DNA from: Spirochaetaceae bacterium UBA4077
GTDB taxonomy: Bacteria; Spirochaetota; Spirochaetia; Treponematales; Rectinemataceae
NCBI GenBank assembly: GCA_002383375.1
Contig: DFYR01000080.1
Location: 1-26,689, forward strand
DNA length: 26,689 nucleotides
Reading direction: 5' to 3'
Of the stretch, positions 6,646-13,591 are shown piece after piece. Position 1 is the stretch's first letter, and every line of letters begins with the position of its first letter. Position numbers and translations under genes: made by a program. The notes below the pieces were generated by a model. That model saw only the letters and a program-made list of their open reading frames with translations, made no database searches and was not told the DNA's origin.

Positions 6646-8634
6646 TGCTTCAGGGGTTCCTGAGGCTTGGCGCAGTAGGGCGAGGAACGTCGATTCATCA
6701 AGTATTGTAACGCCAAGACTCCTGGCTTTTATGGTCTTGGAGGATCCCGAATCGGGTGCATTGGTCACCAGATAGTCCAGGTCCTTGGTAACCGAACCTT
6801 TTGCGCTTCCCCCCAGCTCTCGCACGCGTTTTTCGGCTTCCTGGCGTTTCATGGTTGAAAGCTCGCCGGTAAAGCAAAAACTCTTTCCCCGCACCGGACC
6901 GGATTCTCCGCCCGAGGGCGGATTCGGGGTCTTTATGCGTATGGCGCCAGCGGCTACCAAGGCTCTCATCTGCTCCTCCACGGCCCTCAGGGAGTTCCAA
7001 ATAGTTTCGGCCATGATCTCTGCGATGCCCGGAATCTGCGCGAGGGCGGCCTTGTCCACGGCCAATAGGGCATCCAGGCTGTCATATCCGGCGCTGACGA
7101 TTTTTTCGGCCACCAGGAGCCCCACCCCTTCCAGGTCAAATCCGGCAATGAATTCCTGAAGGCTTATTTCTCTTGCGGCATGGAGATTTTTCAGCACCTT
7201 TTGTGCCGAAAGCCTGCCCATACGCTCTATACCCTCCAGTGCTTCGAGTTTGAGCGCATAGAGATCGCCGATCGTCTTTACCATTCCTGAATCGTGGAGC
7301 CGCGCTATAAGAGCCGGGCCGAAATCGCGTATATCCAGAATGCCCAGCCACTTTTCCAGGCGGTGCAGTTCTTTCTTTGGGCAGAGTTCGTTCGGGCAGT
7401 AGAGCCGCGTATCCTCGTCCACAAGCCTGCTTCCGCAGGACTCGCAGGACTCGGGCTGGACTATTTCCTGGGCATCGGCGGGATTTTCTACGAGGCTTTC
7501 TATTTTGGGAATTATTTCACCCCGCTTGGTGATCACCACCCGGGATCCGATTTTTAGTCCCATCTTGCGGATCATGCCTGGGTTATTCAGGTTGGCTCGC
7601 TGCACGGTGGTGCCTGCAAGCCTTACAGGCTCGACGATGCCGATAGGCGTATAGGAAGCTCCTGTTTCGCTCCACTGGACAGCCTTAAGGGTTGAAACTG
7701 CCTCTTCGGGGTTGAATTTGAAGGCGATCTGCTTTTCAGGACGGGTTTTGGCTGCATCGTCTGTGTCGATGACGCTGTCCTTCACCACCAGGCCATCGAT
7801 GTCGAATTCGAGCTCCGGCCTGAGCGCCATTACCCTGGTCCTGTAGTCGATCACCTCCTCGGCGCTGGAAAAAACTTCTGTGTGAACCACCCTGAATCCC
7901 ATTCTGCCCAGCCAGCTGACTTTTTCCAGCTCGTCGCCGAAAGGAGCCGAGGCCGGACTGGCTTGGATGCCGCCGGCCCCAGCCTTGAAGAGCTCCCCTG
8001 GGGCCGGCAGGCTCCCGAGTGCGTCGTAGCAGACTACGACCAGATCTTCGCTTCCTTGGCCGTCTTTCCGTTTCATGAGGCCGTTGGCCGCATTTCTGCA
8101 GTTAGCCTTGTCGGAATACTTCTGCGCATGGATGGTCCTGGACATCAGGACCTCGCCTCGTACGGCGCCCGAAAACGCTTCGGGAAGAAGCTGAGGAATG
8201 CCCTGCATGCGTCGCGCGTTAGGGCTGATATCATCGCCGATTGTTCCATCGCCCCGGGTTACCGCACGTATAAAGCATCCGTTCTGATACTGGAGTTCGA
8301 TACTCGCCCCGTCCAGCTTATACTGGACGATATAGACTGATAGTTTCGTTTTTTCCGCCCAGGCAATGAAGCTCTCAGGATCGCTGGACTTGGACTGACT
8401 CCCCATGGGCATGACATGGCTAACCTTAGGCCAGCCGTCAGCCTGGTCTTCGCCCACCCTTGCCAGCAGGGGGTTGTCGGGATCCAGGTCTTCCAGCTCA
8501 GCCCAAAGCGCATCGAAGTCTTCGTCGCTCAAGGTCGGCTGGTGGTTGTAATAGAGGTTCTGGTGTGTTTTTATTGCCTGCTCAAGCTCTTGTATTCTCG
8601 CGGCTGCATCGTACCGGGCGGAATTTAAGGCCAT
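6643..8634 (-). CDS. ligA: NAD-dependent DNA ligase
   Basis: LigA seals nicks during replication and repair using NAD+. From the ATG at 8634 the protein has 663 residues. Domain Ia has the NAD-binding LYYNHQPTLSDEDFD region. The adenylation domain has the active-site lysine in KLDG (106-109), preceded by MPMGSQSK where most LigAs read PMLSL. An OB domain follows, then a zinc finger with C397, C400, C413 and C418, helix-hairpin-helix repeats, and a C-terminal BRCT domain starting near GKSFCFTGE. A GTG eight codons earlier gives 671 residues, but it lies inside the promoter spacer. There is no ribosome-binding site before the ATG, which fits a leaderless mRNA. Confidence 0.96.
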   Translation of the reverse strand: MALNSARYDAAARIQELEQAIKTHQNLYYNHQPTLSDEDFDALWAELEDLDPDNPLLARVGEDQADGWPKVSHVMPMGSQSKSSDPESFIAWAEKTKLSVYIVQYKLDGASIELQYQNGCFIRAVTRGDGTIGDDISPNARRMQGIPQLLPEAFSGAVRGEVLMSRTIHAQKYSDKANCRNAANGLMKRKDGQGSEDLVVVCYDALGSLPAPGELFKAGAGGIQASPASAPFGDELEKVSWLGRMGFRVVHTEVFSSAEEVIDYRTRVMALRPELEFDIDGLVVKDSVIDTDDAAKTRPEKQIAFKFNPEEAVSTLKAVQWSETGASYTPIGIVEPVRLAGTTVQRANLNNPGMIRKMGLKIGSRVVITKRGEIIPKIESLVENPADAQEIVQPESCESCGSRLVDEDTRLYCPNELCPKKELHRLEKWLGILDIRDFGPALIARLHDSGMVKTIGDLYALKLEALEGIERMGRLSAQKVLKNLHAAREISLQEFIAGFDLEGVGLLVAEKIVSAGYDSLDALLAVDKAALAQIPGIAEIMAETIWNSLRAVEEQMRALVAAGAIRIKTPNPPSGGESGPVRGKSFCFTGELSTMKRQEAEKRVRELGGSAKGSVTKDLDYLVTNAPDSGSSKTIKARSLGVTILDESTFLALLRQASGTPEA

Positions 8635-8640
8635 GGAAAG

Positions 8641-8669
8641 ATAATAGTAAGTACTCACCTGGCTGTCGA
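8641..8669 (-). promoter_or_regulatory. Promoter of ligA, possibly leaderless
   Basis: On the minus strand TCGACA (-35, 8664-8669) and TATTAT (-10, 8641-8646) are exactly 17 bases apart. Only six bases separate the -10 from the ATG at 8634, so the usual transcription start falls on the A of that ATG. Confidence 0.6.
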
Positions 8670-8723
8670 TAGTGTCCTGAAGCTTGTTGAGAAGGAATCT
8701 CGCAAGTCAGCGGGAAGCCTTTT

Positions 8724-8752
8724 GCCAAGCGAGCCCTTGGCGCGGTTGCCAA
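8724..8752. promoter_or_regulatory. Candidate operator, three alternating GCCAA half-sites
   Basis: GCCAAG (8724-8729), CTTGGC (8736-8741) and GCCAA (8748-8752) form two overlapping inverted repeats, each with a 6-base spacer and a 12-base step. The third half-site overlaps the -35 of the nusG-like promoter, so a bound regulator would block RNA polymerase. No cognate regulator is identified. Confidence 0.4.
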
Positions 8753-8774
8753 AGCGCCTTCCAGGTTTTACAAT
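8746..8774 (+). promoter_or_regulatory. Sigma-70-type promoter of the NusG/hydroxylase cluster
   Basis: TTGCCA (8746-8751) and TACAAT (8769-8774) are 17 bases apart, each five of six matches to consensus. The expected start near 8781 lies downstream of the ATG at 8773, which supports the ATG at 8809 as the first codon of the NusG-like gene. Confidence 0.65.
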
Positions 8775-8808
8775 GCCTATTCATCTCAGTTTCTCAGGCG
8801 GGCTACCG

Positions 8809-9330
8809 ATGAGTTTTTTCGCTATCCAGGTTACATCTGGCCGAGAAGATGCCTATATAAAATTTTTCTCGAAACAGCGGCCGGATCAGACACTCTATAA
8901 TATTAAAAAGAAAATCCGTTCTCGGAAAAAAGGAAAGCCCACGATAGTGACCACCAGCCTTTTCCCCGGCTATTTGTTTTTTCAGTTTCCCGAGGATTCT
9001 CTATCGGGCGAGCTACTGACTAGCATCAGAAAAACAAAATACTTTATTCGGGTGCTTCCTGCGACGGATAACATCAAGCCCCTGGGCGAACGGGACACTT
9101 CGATCATCAAGCAGCTGGTATCCTTTGGAGGAGAAATCGGTAGCTCGGTTGTCTCCTTCGACGAAAACAACAAGATTAAGGTAATCCAAGGACCTATGAT
9201 GGGTATGGAAGGGAGAATCATCAAGGTGGACAGACGGAAAAAGAGGGCGAAGGTGCGGCTGGAGATGAACGATTCTCCCATATCCTTCGACCTTTCCTTC
9301 GAAGTGCTCGAGTCGATTAAGGAGGGATAG
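8809..9330 (+). CDS. NusG-family transcription elongation factor paralogue
   Basis: This is a 173-residue NusG-like protein. The NGN domain begins MSFFAIQVTSGRED and has the family motif SLFPGYLFFQF (50-60), which contacts RNA polymerase. A KOW domain follows (about 125-150, VIQGPMMGMEGRIIKV). It is not in the usual nusG context (secE, rplK, rplA), but heads a metabolic cluster, so it is more likely a specialised paralogue of the RfaH/LoaP kind that lets polymerase read through one or a few long operons. The ATG at 8809 is chosen because it is preceded by AGGCGGG and lies after the promoter; longer readings start inside the promoter. Its 3' end carries the ribosome-binding site of the next gene. 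The family call is firm; the antiterminator role is inferred. Confidence 0.88.
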   Translation: MSFFAIQVTSGREDAYIKFFSKQRPDQTLYNIKKKIRSRKKGKPTIVTTSLFPGYLFFQFPEDSLSGELLTSIRKTKYFIRVLPATDNIKPLGERDTSIIKQLVSFGGEIGSSVVSFDENNKIKVIQGPMMGMEGRIIKVDRRKKRAKVRLEMNDSPISFDLSFEVLESIKEG

Positions 9331-9358
9331 CACGAAACTGACTGATTCCCCTCAGCTA

Positions 9359-11419
9359 TTGCCTCTCCTGAGCGACCTTGAACCTTCCGGAATGCTCTTT
9401 GCCTCCACCATTCGCTCTCCCTTTCATCGTGGAAGAAATGCCAAGGTTTCGGTCGATTCCCTGCCAAGGGGCTTTTCAATGATCCTCGCCCAGGATTTGC
9501 CCACTTACTCTTTATCAACCTGTTTCAAAGAAGGAATCCCAGTCTTCGCTTCAGAACAGATTTCATACCGGGGAGAGGCCCTGGGACTAATCCTCGGACC
9601 GGATCCTGGATCCTGCGACGAACTGGCGGCATCGGCCCGGGTGGACTGCGATGAGGAAGAGCCTGAGCGTGAGTGGGAGAGTTTCTCATCATCCCAGATC
9701 GTGTTTCATTACAGCGCAGAATACGGCGACCTGGATGCGAAGTTCGACGCCGCTTCTATTGAGCTGAAGGAAGTCTACCGAAACGGCATTTTTGACCATC
9801 ACTACAGCGAGCCTGTGGGAGCCTTAGCCCAATGGGAGGCCTCCAAGCTATCGGTCCACTGTGCGACCCAATGGCCTGATGACTTGAGGCGCCACCTTGC
9901 CGATGTTTTGACGGTGCCCGAATCCGATATTGTTGTATACCCCACAGAGATGGGCAGGACCTTGGACGGCAAGCTTTGGTATCCTTCACTCGTCGCCGCT
10001 CAGGCTGCCGCGGCTGCGAAAATCAGCGGAAAGCCGGTACGCATCCTCTACACGCGGGAGGAGGACTTTCTCCATACTACGAAACAGGCGCGGAGCGCGG
10101 TCAGCATTCGGTCGGGCAGCGACGATCAAGGCAGACTACTCGCCTTGGACATAGTCATTCTCATTAATATCGGGGCCTACAATCCCTTGGCTTCCGAACT
10201 CATATACCAGGCCGTGTCGGCCATCACAGGCATATACTCCTGCCCGGCCATCCGCATCGAAGCCTATGCTATCCGAAGCAATACCATCCCCTTGGGAGCC
10301 ATGGGCAGCATAGGAGCCACCCACGCCTTTTTTGCCATCGAGGCGCATATGAACAATCTAGCCCAGCGATACGCGAAGCATCCGGCGGAGATAAAGGCGC
10401 TCAACATGCTCAAAAAAGGCCAATCCGTCTTTGGAGCTCCCGGCCTGAGCAACGACATCCCCTTCGCAAGAATTCACAGGGAACTTGAACAGATCTCCGA
10501 TTATCCGCGTAAATACGCAAGCTACGAGTTAGTCAAGAAAAGGGATCCTGGATGCAGGGAGGGCATAGTGCGGGGAATAGCCCTCACCCTGGGATATCAA
10601 ACCGGTCGCTCTTTTTCGCTGCAGTCAGGCGGGAATGTCTATTCGGTGGAAGTGACCTTGGATAGGGATCTGAGACTGCGCATAAAAACCCAAGCAGCCA
10701 TAGGATCGGAGCCTTTAAAGACAATGTGGCGAAAAACCGCTGCCGAGATTCTGTCCATCCAGGAAGACCACATTGATTTTCTCCTCCCGGAAAATACCCA
10801 CAGCCTCCCCTCGGGCCCAATGACCCTATCTCGAGGTTCAAGTCTCATTCATGCGCTCATAGAGAAAACCTGTAGGAGCATCCAAAAAAAGCGTTTCAGG
10901 GAGAGCTTGCCCATAAGTGCCAAGGCTCGGACAAGGCCGCTCAAGACTCAGGCAGTTCCTGAAAATCTCTTTCCCGGGGCTCAGCTTTTCGATTCGGTCT
11001 CTTGGTGCGGCACAGCGGTGGAGGTGGAAATAGACACCCTCACCGGCATACCCATTCCCTTGGCGGTATGGATGGTCATTGATGCCGGAAAGATCGTTAA
11101 CCAGCAGACAGCGCTGGCTTCGCTCAGGGCTTCCGCTCTGAGCGCGCTGGCACTCTGCACAGCCAATGATTTCGATCCGCTCGAGGCTGGAAGAAAGGAT
11201 TACATGGCCGACTCAGGGTTACGGATGCTGCAGCTTCCCAGAATAGAAATAGAGTTTATCGAGCCGGATAGAAACACAGCCGCCAGGGGTATCGGTGAGC
11301 TGCCCTTTATCACCATACCGGCGGCTTTTTACAGCGCCCTCACTCAAGCCCTCGGGCTCGATCCCCGGCAGCTACCTCTCAAGGGCGGGGAAATCTTAAG
11401 GCTTCTGGAGGGATCATGA
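9359..11419 (+). CDS. Molybdenum-hydroxylase large-subunit homologue, degenerate cofactor motifs
   Basis: This 686-residue homologue of XdhA/CoxL aligns along its length with molybdopterin-binding subunits. The hammerhead domain comes first (about 9-100, with SGMLFASTIRSP and QISYRGEALGLI). The catalytic-domain landmarks are HHYSEPVGALA (147-157), TQWP (170-173), RILYTREEDF, and GIGELPFITIPAAFY (644-658, with the expected catalytic Glu E647). The cofactor-binding glycine motifs are altered: GGFGGK reads GRTLDGK (199-205), RGFGAPQ reads GSIGATH (316-322), and the GQG motif reads IGSEPLKT. A standard Mo-bis/mono-pterin site is therefore unlikely. The listed start is TTG. The reading frame is open upstream, and an ACG at 9332 sits at ideal distance from GGAGG (9321-9325), which would add nine residues. 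It overlaps the next gene by ATGA. Confidence 0.85.
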   Translation: MPLLSDLEPSGMLFASTIRSPFHRGRNAKVSVDSLPRGFSMILAQDLPTYSLSTCFKEGIPVFASEQISYRGEALGLILGPDPGSCDELAASARVDCDEEEPEREWESFSSSQIVFHYSAEYGDLDAKFDAASIELKEVYRNGIFDHHYSEPVGALAQWEASKLSVHCATQWPDDLRRHLADVLTVPESDIVVYPTEMGRTLDGKLWYPSLVAAQAAAAAKISGKPVRILYTREEDFLHTTKQARSAVSIRSGSDDQGRLLALDIVILINIGAYNPLASELIYQAVSAITGIYSCPAIRIEAYAIRSNTIPLGAMGSIGATHAFFAIEAHMNNLAQRYAKHPAEIKALNMLKKGQSVFGAPGLSNDIPFARIHRELEQISDYPRKYASYELVKKRDPGCREGIVRGIALTLGYQTGRSFSLQSGGNVYSVEVTLDRDLRLRIKTQAAIGSEPLKTMWRKTAAEILSIQEDHIDFLLPENTHSLPSGPMTLSRGSSLIHALIEKTCRSIQKKRFRESLPISAKARTRPLKTQAVPENLFPGAQLFDSVSWCGTAVEVEIDTLTGIPIPLAVWMVIDAGKIVNQQTALASLRASALSALALCTANDFDPLEAGRKDYMADSGLRMLQLPRIEIEFIEPDRNTAARGIGELPFITIPAAFYSALTQALGLDPRQLPLKGGEILRLLEGS

Positions 11420-11901
11420 TAATAGATGTCACCGTTAACGGCGTCCAGCGTCATTTAAAATCCAGAAGCGGAGACCGCCTGGTGGACATGCTCAGAAAGG
11501 AGCTCAGGCTTTCGAGCCTAAACGCAGACTGTCTCCAGGGCCGTTGTGGTAAATGTCTTGTCTTCATGGACGGTCGCATCGTTCATTCCTGTCTGATCCC
11601 AGCTTTTAAGGCAAGGGGCGGGACTATTCTTACCTTTGAGGAGATAGCCAAGAATCCCGAGGTGAATGATATCGAAAAAGCCTTTCACGCCACCCATACT
11701 CAGCCCTGTCCTTTTTGCCATACCGCAAAAACCATGGTGATTTTCGATCTGCTCTCCCGGGTTCCTCTTCCTAGCGAAGAAGATATCGTAGAAGCCCTAG
11801 ACATGGTATCCTGCCCCTGCGGCGATCCGATCGGCCTCATCCAGACGGTAAAGCTCGCCGCTGAGCTTCGGAACAAGAGGAAGTTCAACCGTGAAGCTTA
11901 G
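11416..11901 (+). CDS. [2Fe-2S] small subunit of hydroxylase-like complex
   Basis: This 161-residue protein of the XdhC/CoxS type carries two [2Fe-2S] clusters in the family. The plant-ferredoxin-like site has C39, C44, C47 and C59, with spacing C-x4-C-x2-C-x11-C. The second, helical-domain site has C98, C101, C133 and C135. All eight ligands are kept. The surroundings differ from active hydroxylases: QCGFC reads QPCPFC, and the second pair is SCPCGDP rather than CRCTGY. The protein can thus carry electrons even though the partner large subunit looks unlikely to bind the molybdenum cofactor normally. It starts at the ATG that overlaps the large-subunit stop and overlaps the FAD subunit by 11 bases. 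Confidence 0.88.
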   Translation: MIIDVTVNGVQRHLKSRSGDRLVDMLRKELRLSSLNADCLQGRCGKCLVFMDGRIVHSCLIPAFKARGGTILTFEEIAKNPEVNDIEKAFHATHTQPCPFCHTAKTMVIFDLLSRVPLPSEEDIVEALDMVSCPCGDPIGLIQTVKLAAELRNKRKFNREA

Positions 11902-12718
11902 CGAAGTGTTCTACCCTCAGGATGTGGAAGAAATCCTGGGGCTTATAAGAAAAAACCCGGACATTCTTTTAATGGCAGGCGGCACGGGTATCGTCGGCTC
12001 CCAGCCTTCCAGGACAATACAGCTTCCTGAGCAGGTGGCATCCATCGCCAAGGTACAGGAACTGCGCAAAACCATACGTACAGAACAGTTTCTTGAAATG
12101 GGGGCCTGTACGACTTTTACAGGCATCCTGAGTCTTGCCCCGGCGAGCCTGCCTGACCCCCTGGGCGCTGTCATCAAGAGCATTGGAAATCGGGCACTTC
12201 GTAATATAGCCACGATCGGCGGCAATCTTTGCAGCAGAAGCCGCTTCCTCGATCTCTGGCCTTTCTTAAGCTGCATGGATGCCCAAGTGGAGTTCCGCTC
12301 ACCCTCGGGCACTCGCTGGGCGAGTGTCGGCCACCTCTGTGGAGAGGATAACAGACCTCTCATTCCCCCTGGAAGCCTTCTGAGTCGGCTCAGAATACCC
12401 CACTATAATTATGATTTTGTATACTACCGAAAGTTGGGAAATTCTCTTTATCCAACGGCGGATTCTGCCATGTTTGTCTGCATGGCCAATATTGTCAGAG
12501 ACAAGGTGGAGGATTTCAGGCTAGTTTTCTCCGGCGAAAAAGCTTTCAGGCTCAAGGACAAGGAAATGTCCGTTTCTGGACGAAAGACCAACACCCCGAA
12601 ACGGGAGATACGTGGGCTTGTCGCAGAGTATAAAAAATCTTTCGAAGAGATGGAGCTGTTCGATTCCAGGCCCTTCGCGGCTCTTCTGGAAGACGTGTTC
12701 GGGAGGCTCTTCCTTTGA
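11891..12718 (+). CDS. FAD-binding medium subunit of hydroxylase-like complex
   Basis: This 275-residue protein of the CoxM/XdhB type passes electrons between the iron-sulphur clusters and a soluble acceptor through FAD in the family. The two FAD motifs are present as AGGTGIVG (29-36) and ATIGGN (107-112), the latter preceded by GNRALRN. The C-terminal CO_deh_flav_C region (about 180-275) is short and divergent. The start is GTG, overlapping the small-subunit gene by 11 bases. Its stop overlaps the TTG of the following methyltransferase, so the gene sits inside one coupled operon. With FAD and [2Fe-2S] motifs intact, the pair could act as a small reductase module. Confidence 0.87.
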   Translation: MKLSEVFYPQDVEEILGLIRKNPDILLMAGGTGIVGSQPSRTIQLPEQVASIAKVQELRKTIRTEQFLEMGACTTFTGILSLAPASLPDPLGAVIKSIGNRALRNIATIGGNLCSRSRFLDLWPFLSCMDAQVEFRSPSGTRWASVGHLCGEDNRPLIPPGSLLSRLRIPHYNYDFVYYRKLGNSLYPTADSAMFVCMANIVRDKVEDFRLVFSGEKAFRLKDKEMSVSGRKTNTPKREIRGLVAEYKKSFEEMELFDSRPFAALLEDVFGRLFL

Positions 12719-13476
12719 TAGGCAGGCTTTTTCTTCTGCCCGCGCCCTTAAGTCCCTACACTCCGGAAGCTTGGAGCCGGGAAAACCTTAGCCTCCAGCT
12801 TCCAGCGATGGCTACCGGACTCTATGCTTCGCTGGACTCCTTTGTCGTCGAGTCAGAGCGAAGCGCCCTGCGTCTACTGTCGCGATACAAGGATGCCAAA
12901 TCCATGGCAAGGCTTAAACTCCGCGTTCTGGACGAACACAGCAGGGAAGCTGAGCTGCCTTCTTTGTTGGAAGACCTGGAGCGGGGTCTGGATTGCGGAT
13001 TTTTGTCCGAAGCGGGTATGCCCTGCATTGCCGATCCCGGTGCTGCCTTCGTCGCGTTAGCCAGAGCGAAGGGGACGAGAATCATCCCAGTATCCGGTCC
13101 TTCTTCGATCCTGCTGGGCCTTGCAGCCTCGGGACTGGACGCCCAGCGATTTTCCTTCTTGGGCTACATGCCCCAGAACAGCGGGGAGCGAAAGGCATAC
13201 ATAGCCCGCCTGGCCTCCGATACGCTCAAGGACGGGATAACAAGGGTATTCATAGAAACGCCTTACAGAAACACGGTCCTTATCGAGGATCTGATCGCCC
13301 TGCTTCCAGAAACGCTGTGGCTATGCGTCGCTTCGGATCTCAGCGGAGCCGGGGAGCGTATCCAGAGCGCCCCAGTCTCGGAATGGCGAAAAACCGGATT
13401 ATCAAGCCCCGGCAAGGTGCCGGCAATAATCATCGTAGGCCAGAAAGCCGGGATACGGCCAAGGGACAGTCACTAG
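12715..13476 (+). CDS. RsmI-related SAM-dependent methyltransferase
   Basis: This 253-residue member of the tetrapyrrole-methylase fold family is closest by motif to RsmI (YraL), which 2'-O-methylates C1402 of 16S rRNA. Matching motifs are LSEAGMPCIADPG (97-109) and VSGPSSILLGLAASGL (126-141), followed by RFSFLGYMPQNSGERK. The N-terminal family signature (usually LYLVPTPIGN) is changed to LFLLPAPLSPYTPEAW, so it may belong to the RsmI-like side group whose substrate is not settled. It starts with TTG in a four-base overlap with the FAD subunit. This is the last gene of the plus-strand cluster; no terminator is evident after it. Confidence 0.82.
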   Translation: MIGRLFLLPAPLSPYTPEAWSRENLSLQLPAMATGLYASLDSFVVESERSALRLLSRYKDAKSMARLKLRVLDEHSREAELPSLLEDLERGLDCGFLSEAGMPCIADPGAAFVALARAKGTRIIPVSGPSSILLGLAASGLDAQRFSFLGYMPQNSGERKAYIARLASDTLKDGITRVFIETPYRNTVLIEDLIALLPETLWLCVASDLSGAGERIQSAPVSEWRKTGLSSPGKVPAIIIVGQKAGIRPRDSH

Positions 13477-13591
13477 AAACATCGGGGCCTTACCCTGGCG
13501 GTCTGCCATGGCATACCGATGCCTGCCGCAGAACGGTACTGTCGGCGGCGAGCAGCGCTGGAAATCTCTACCCATGACATGCAGGCAAGAC
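13477..13591. other. Convergent gap between methyltransferase and mfd
   Basis: This 115-base stretch separates two converging genes. It contains only short imperfect stems, such as GGCAT with ATGCC around 13510, and no run of T on either strand. I see no convincing terminator or small gene. Confidence 0.5.

Noticed and set aside
8722..8808. Longer NusG-like protein starting at 8722 or 8773
   Set aside because: These codons lie within or before the promoter -10/-35, and the extra residues do not resemble the NusG N-terminus.
9359..11419. Pseudogene call for the large hydroxylase subunit
   Set aside because: Although cofactor motifs are altered, the frame is uninterrupted over ~2 kb, the ends overlap its neighbours precisely, and structural landmarks remain.
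13480..13560. Bidirectional terminator between the methylase gene and mfd
   Set aside because: Only 4-5 bp imperfect stems and no T run on either strand.
12993..13577. Second plus-strand frame of 194 codons overlapping the RsmI-like gene
   Set aside because: It is in another frame of the same DNA; only the listed frame shows the methylase motifs.
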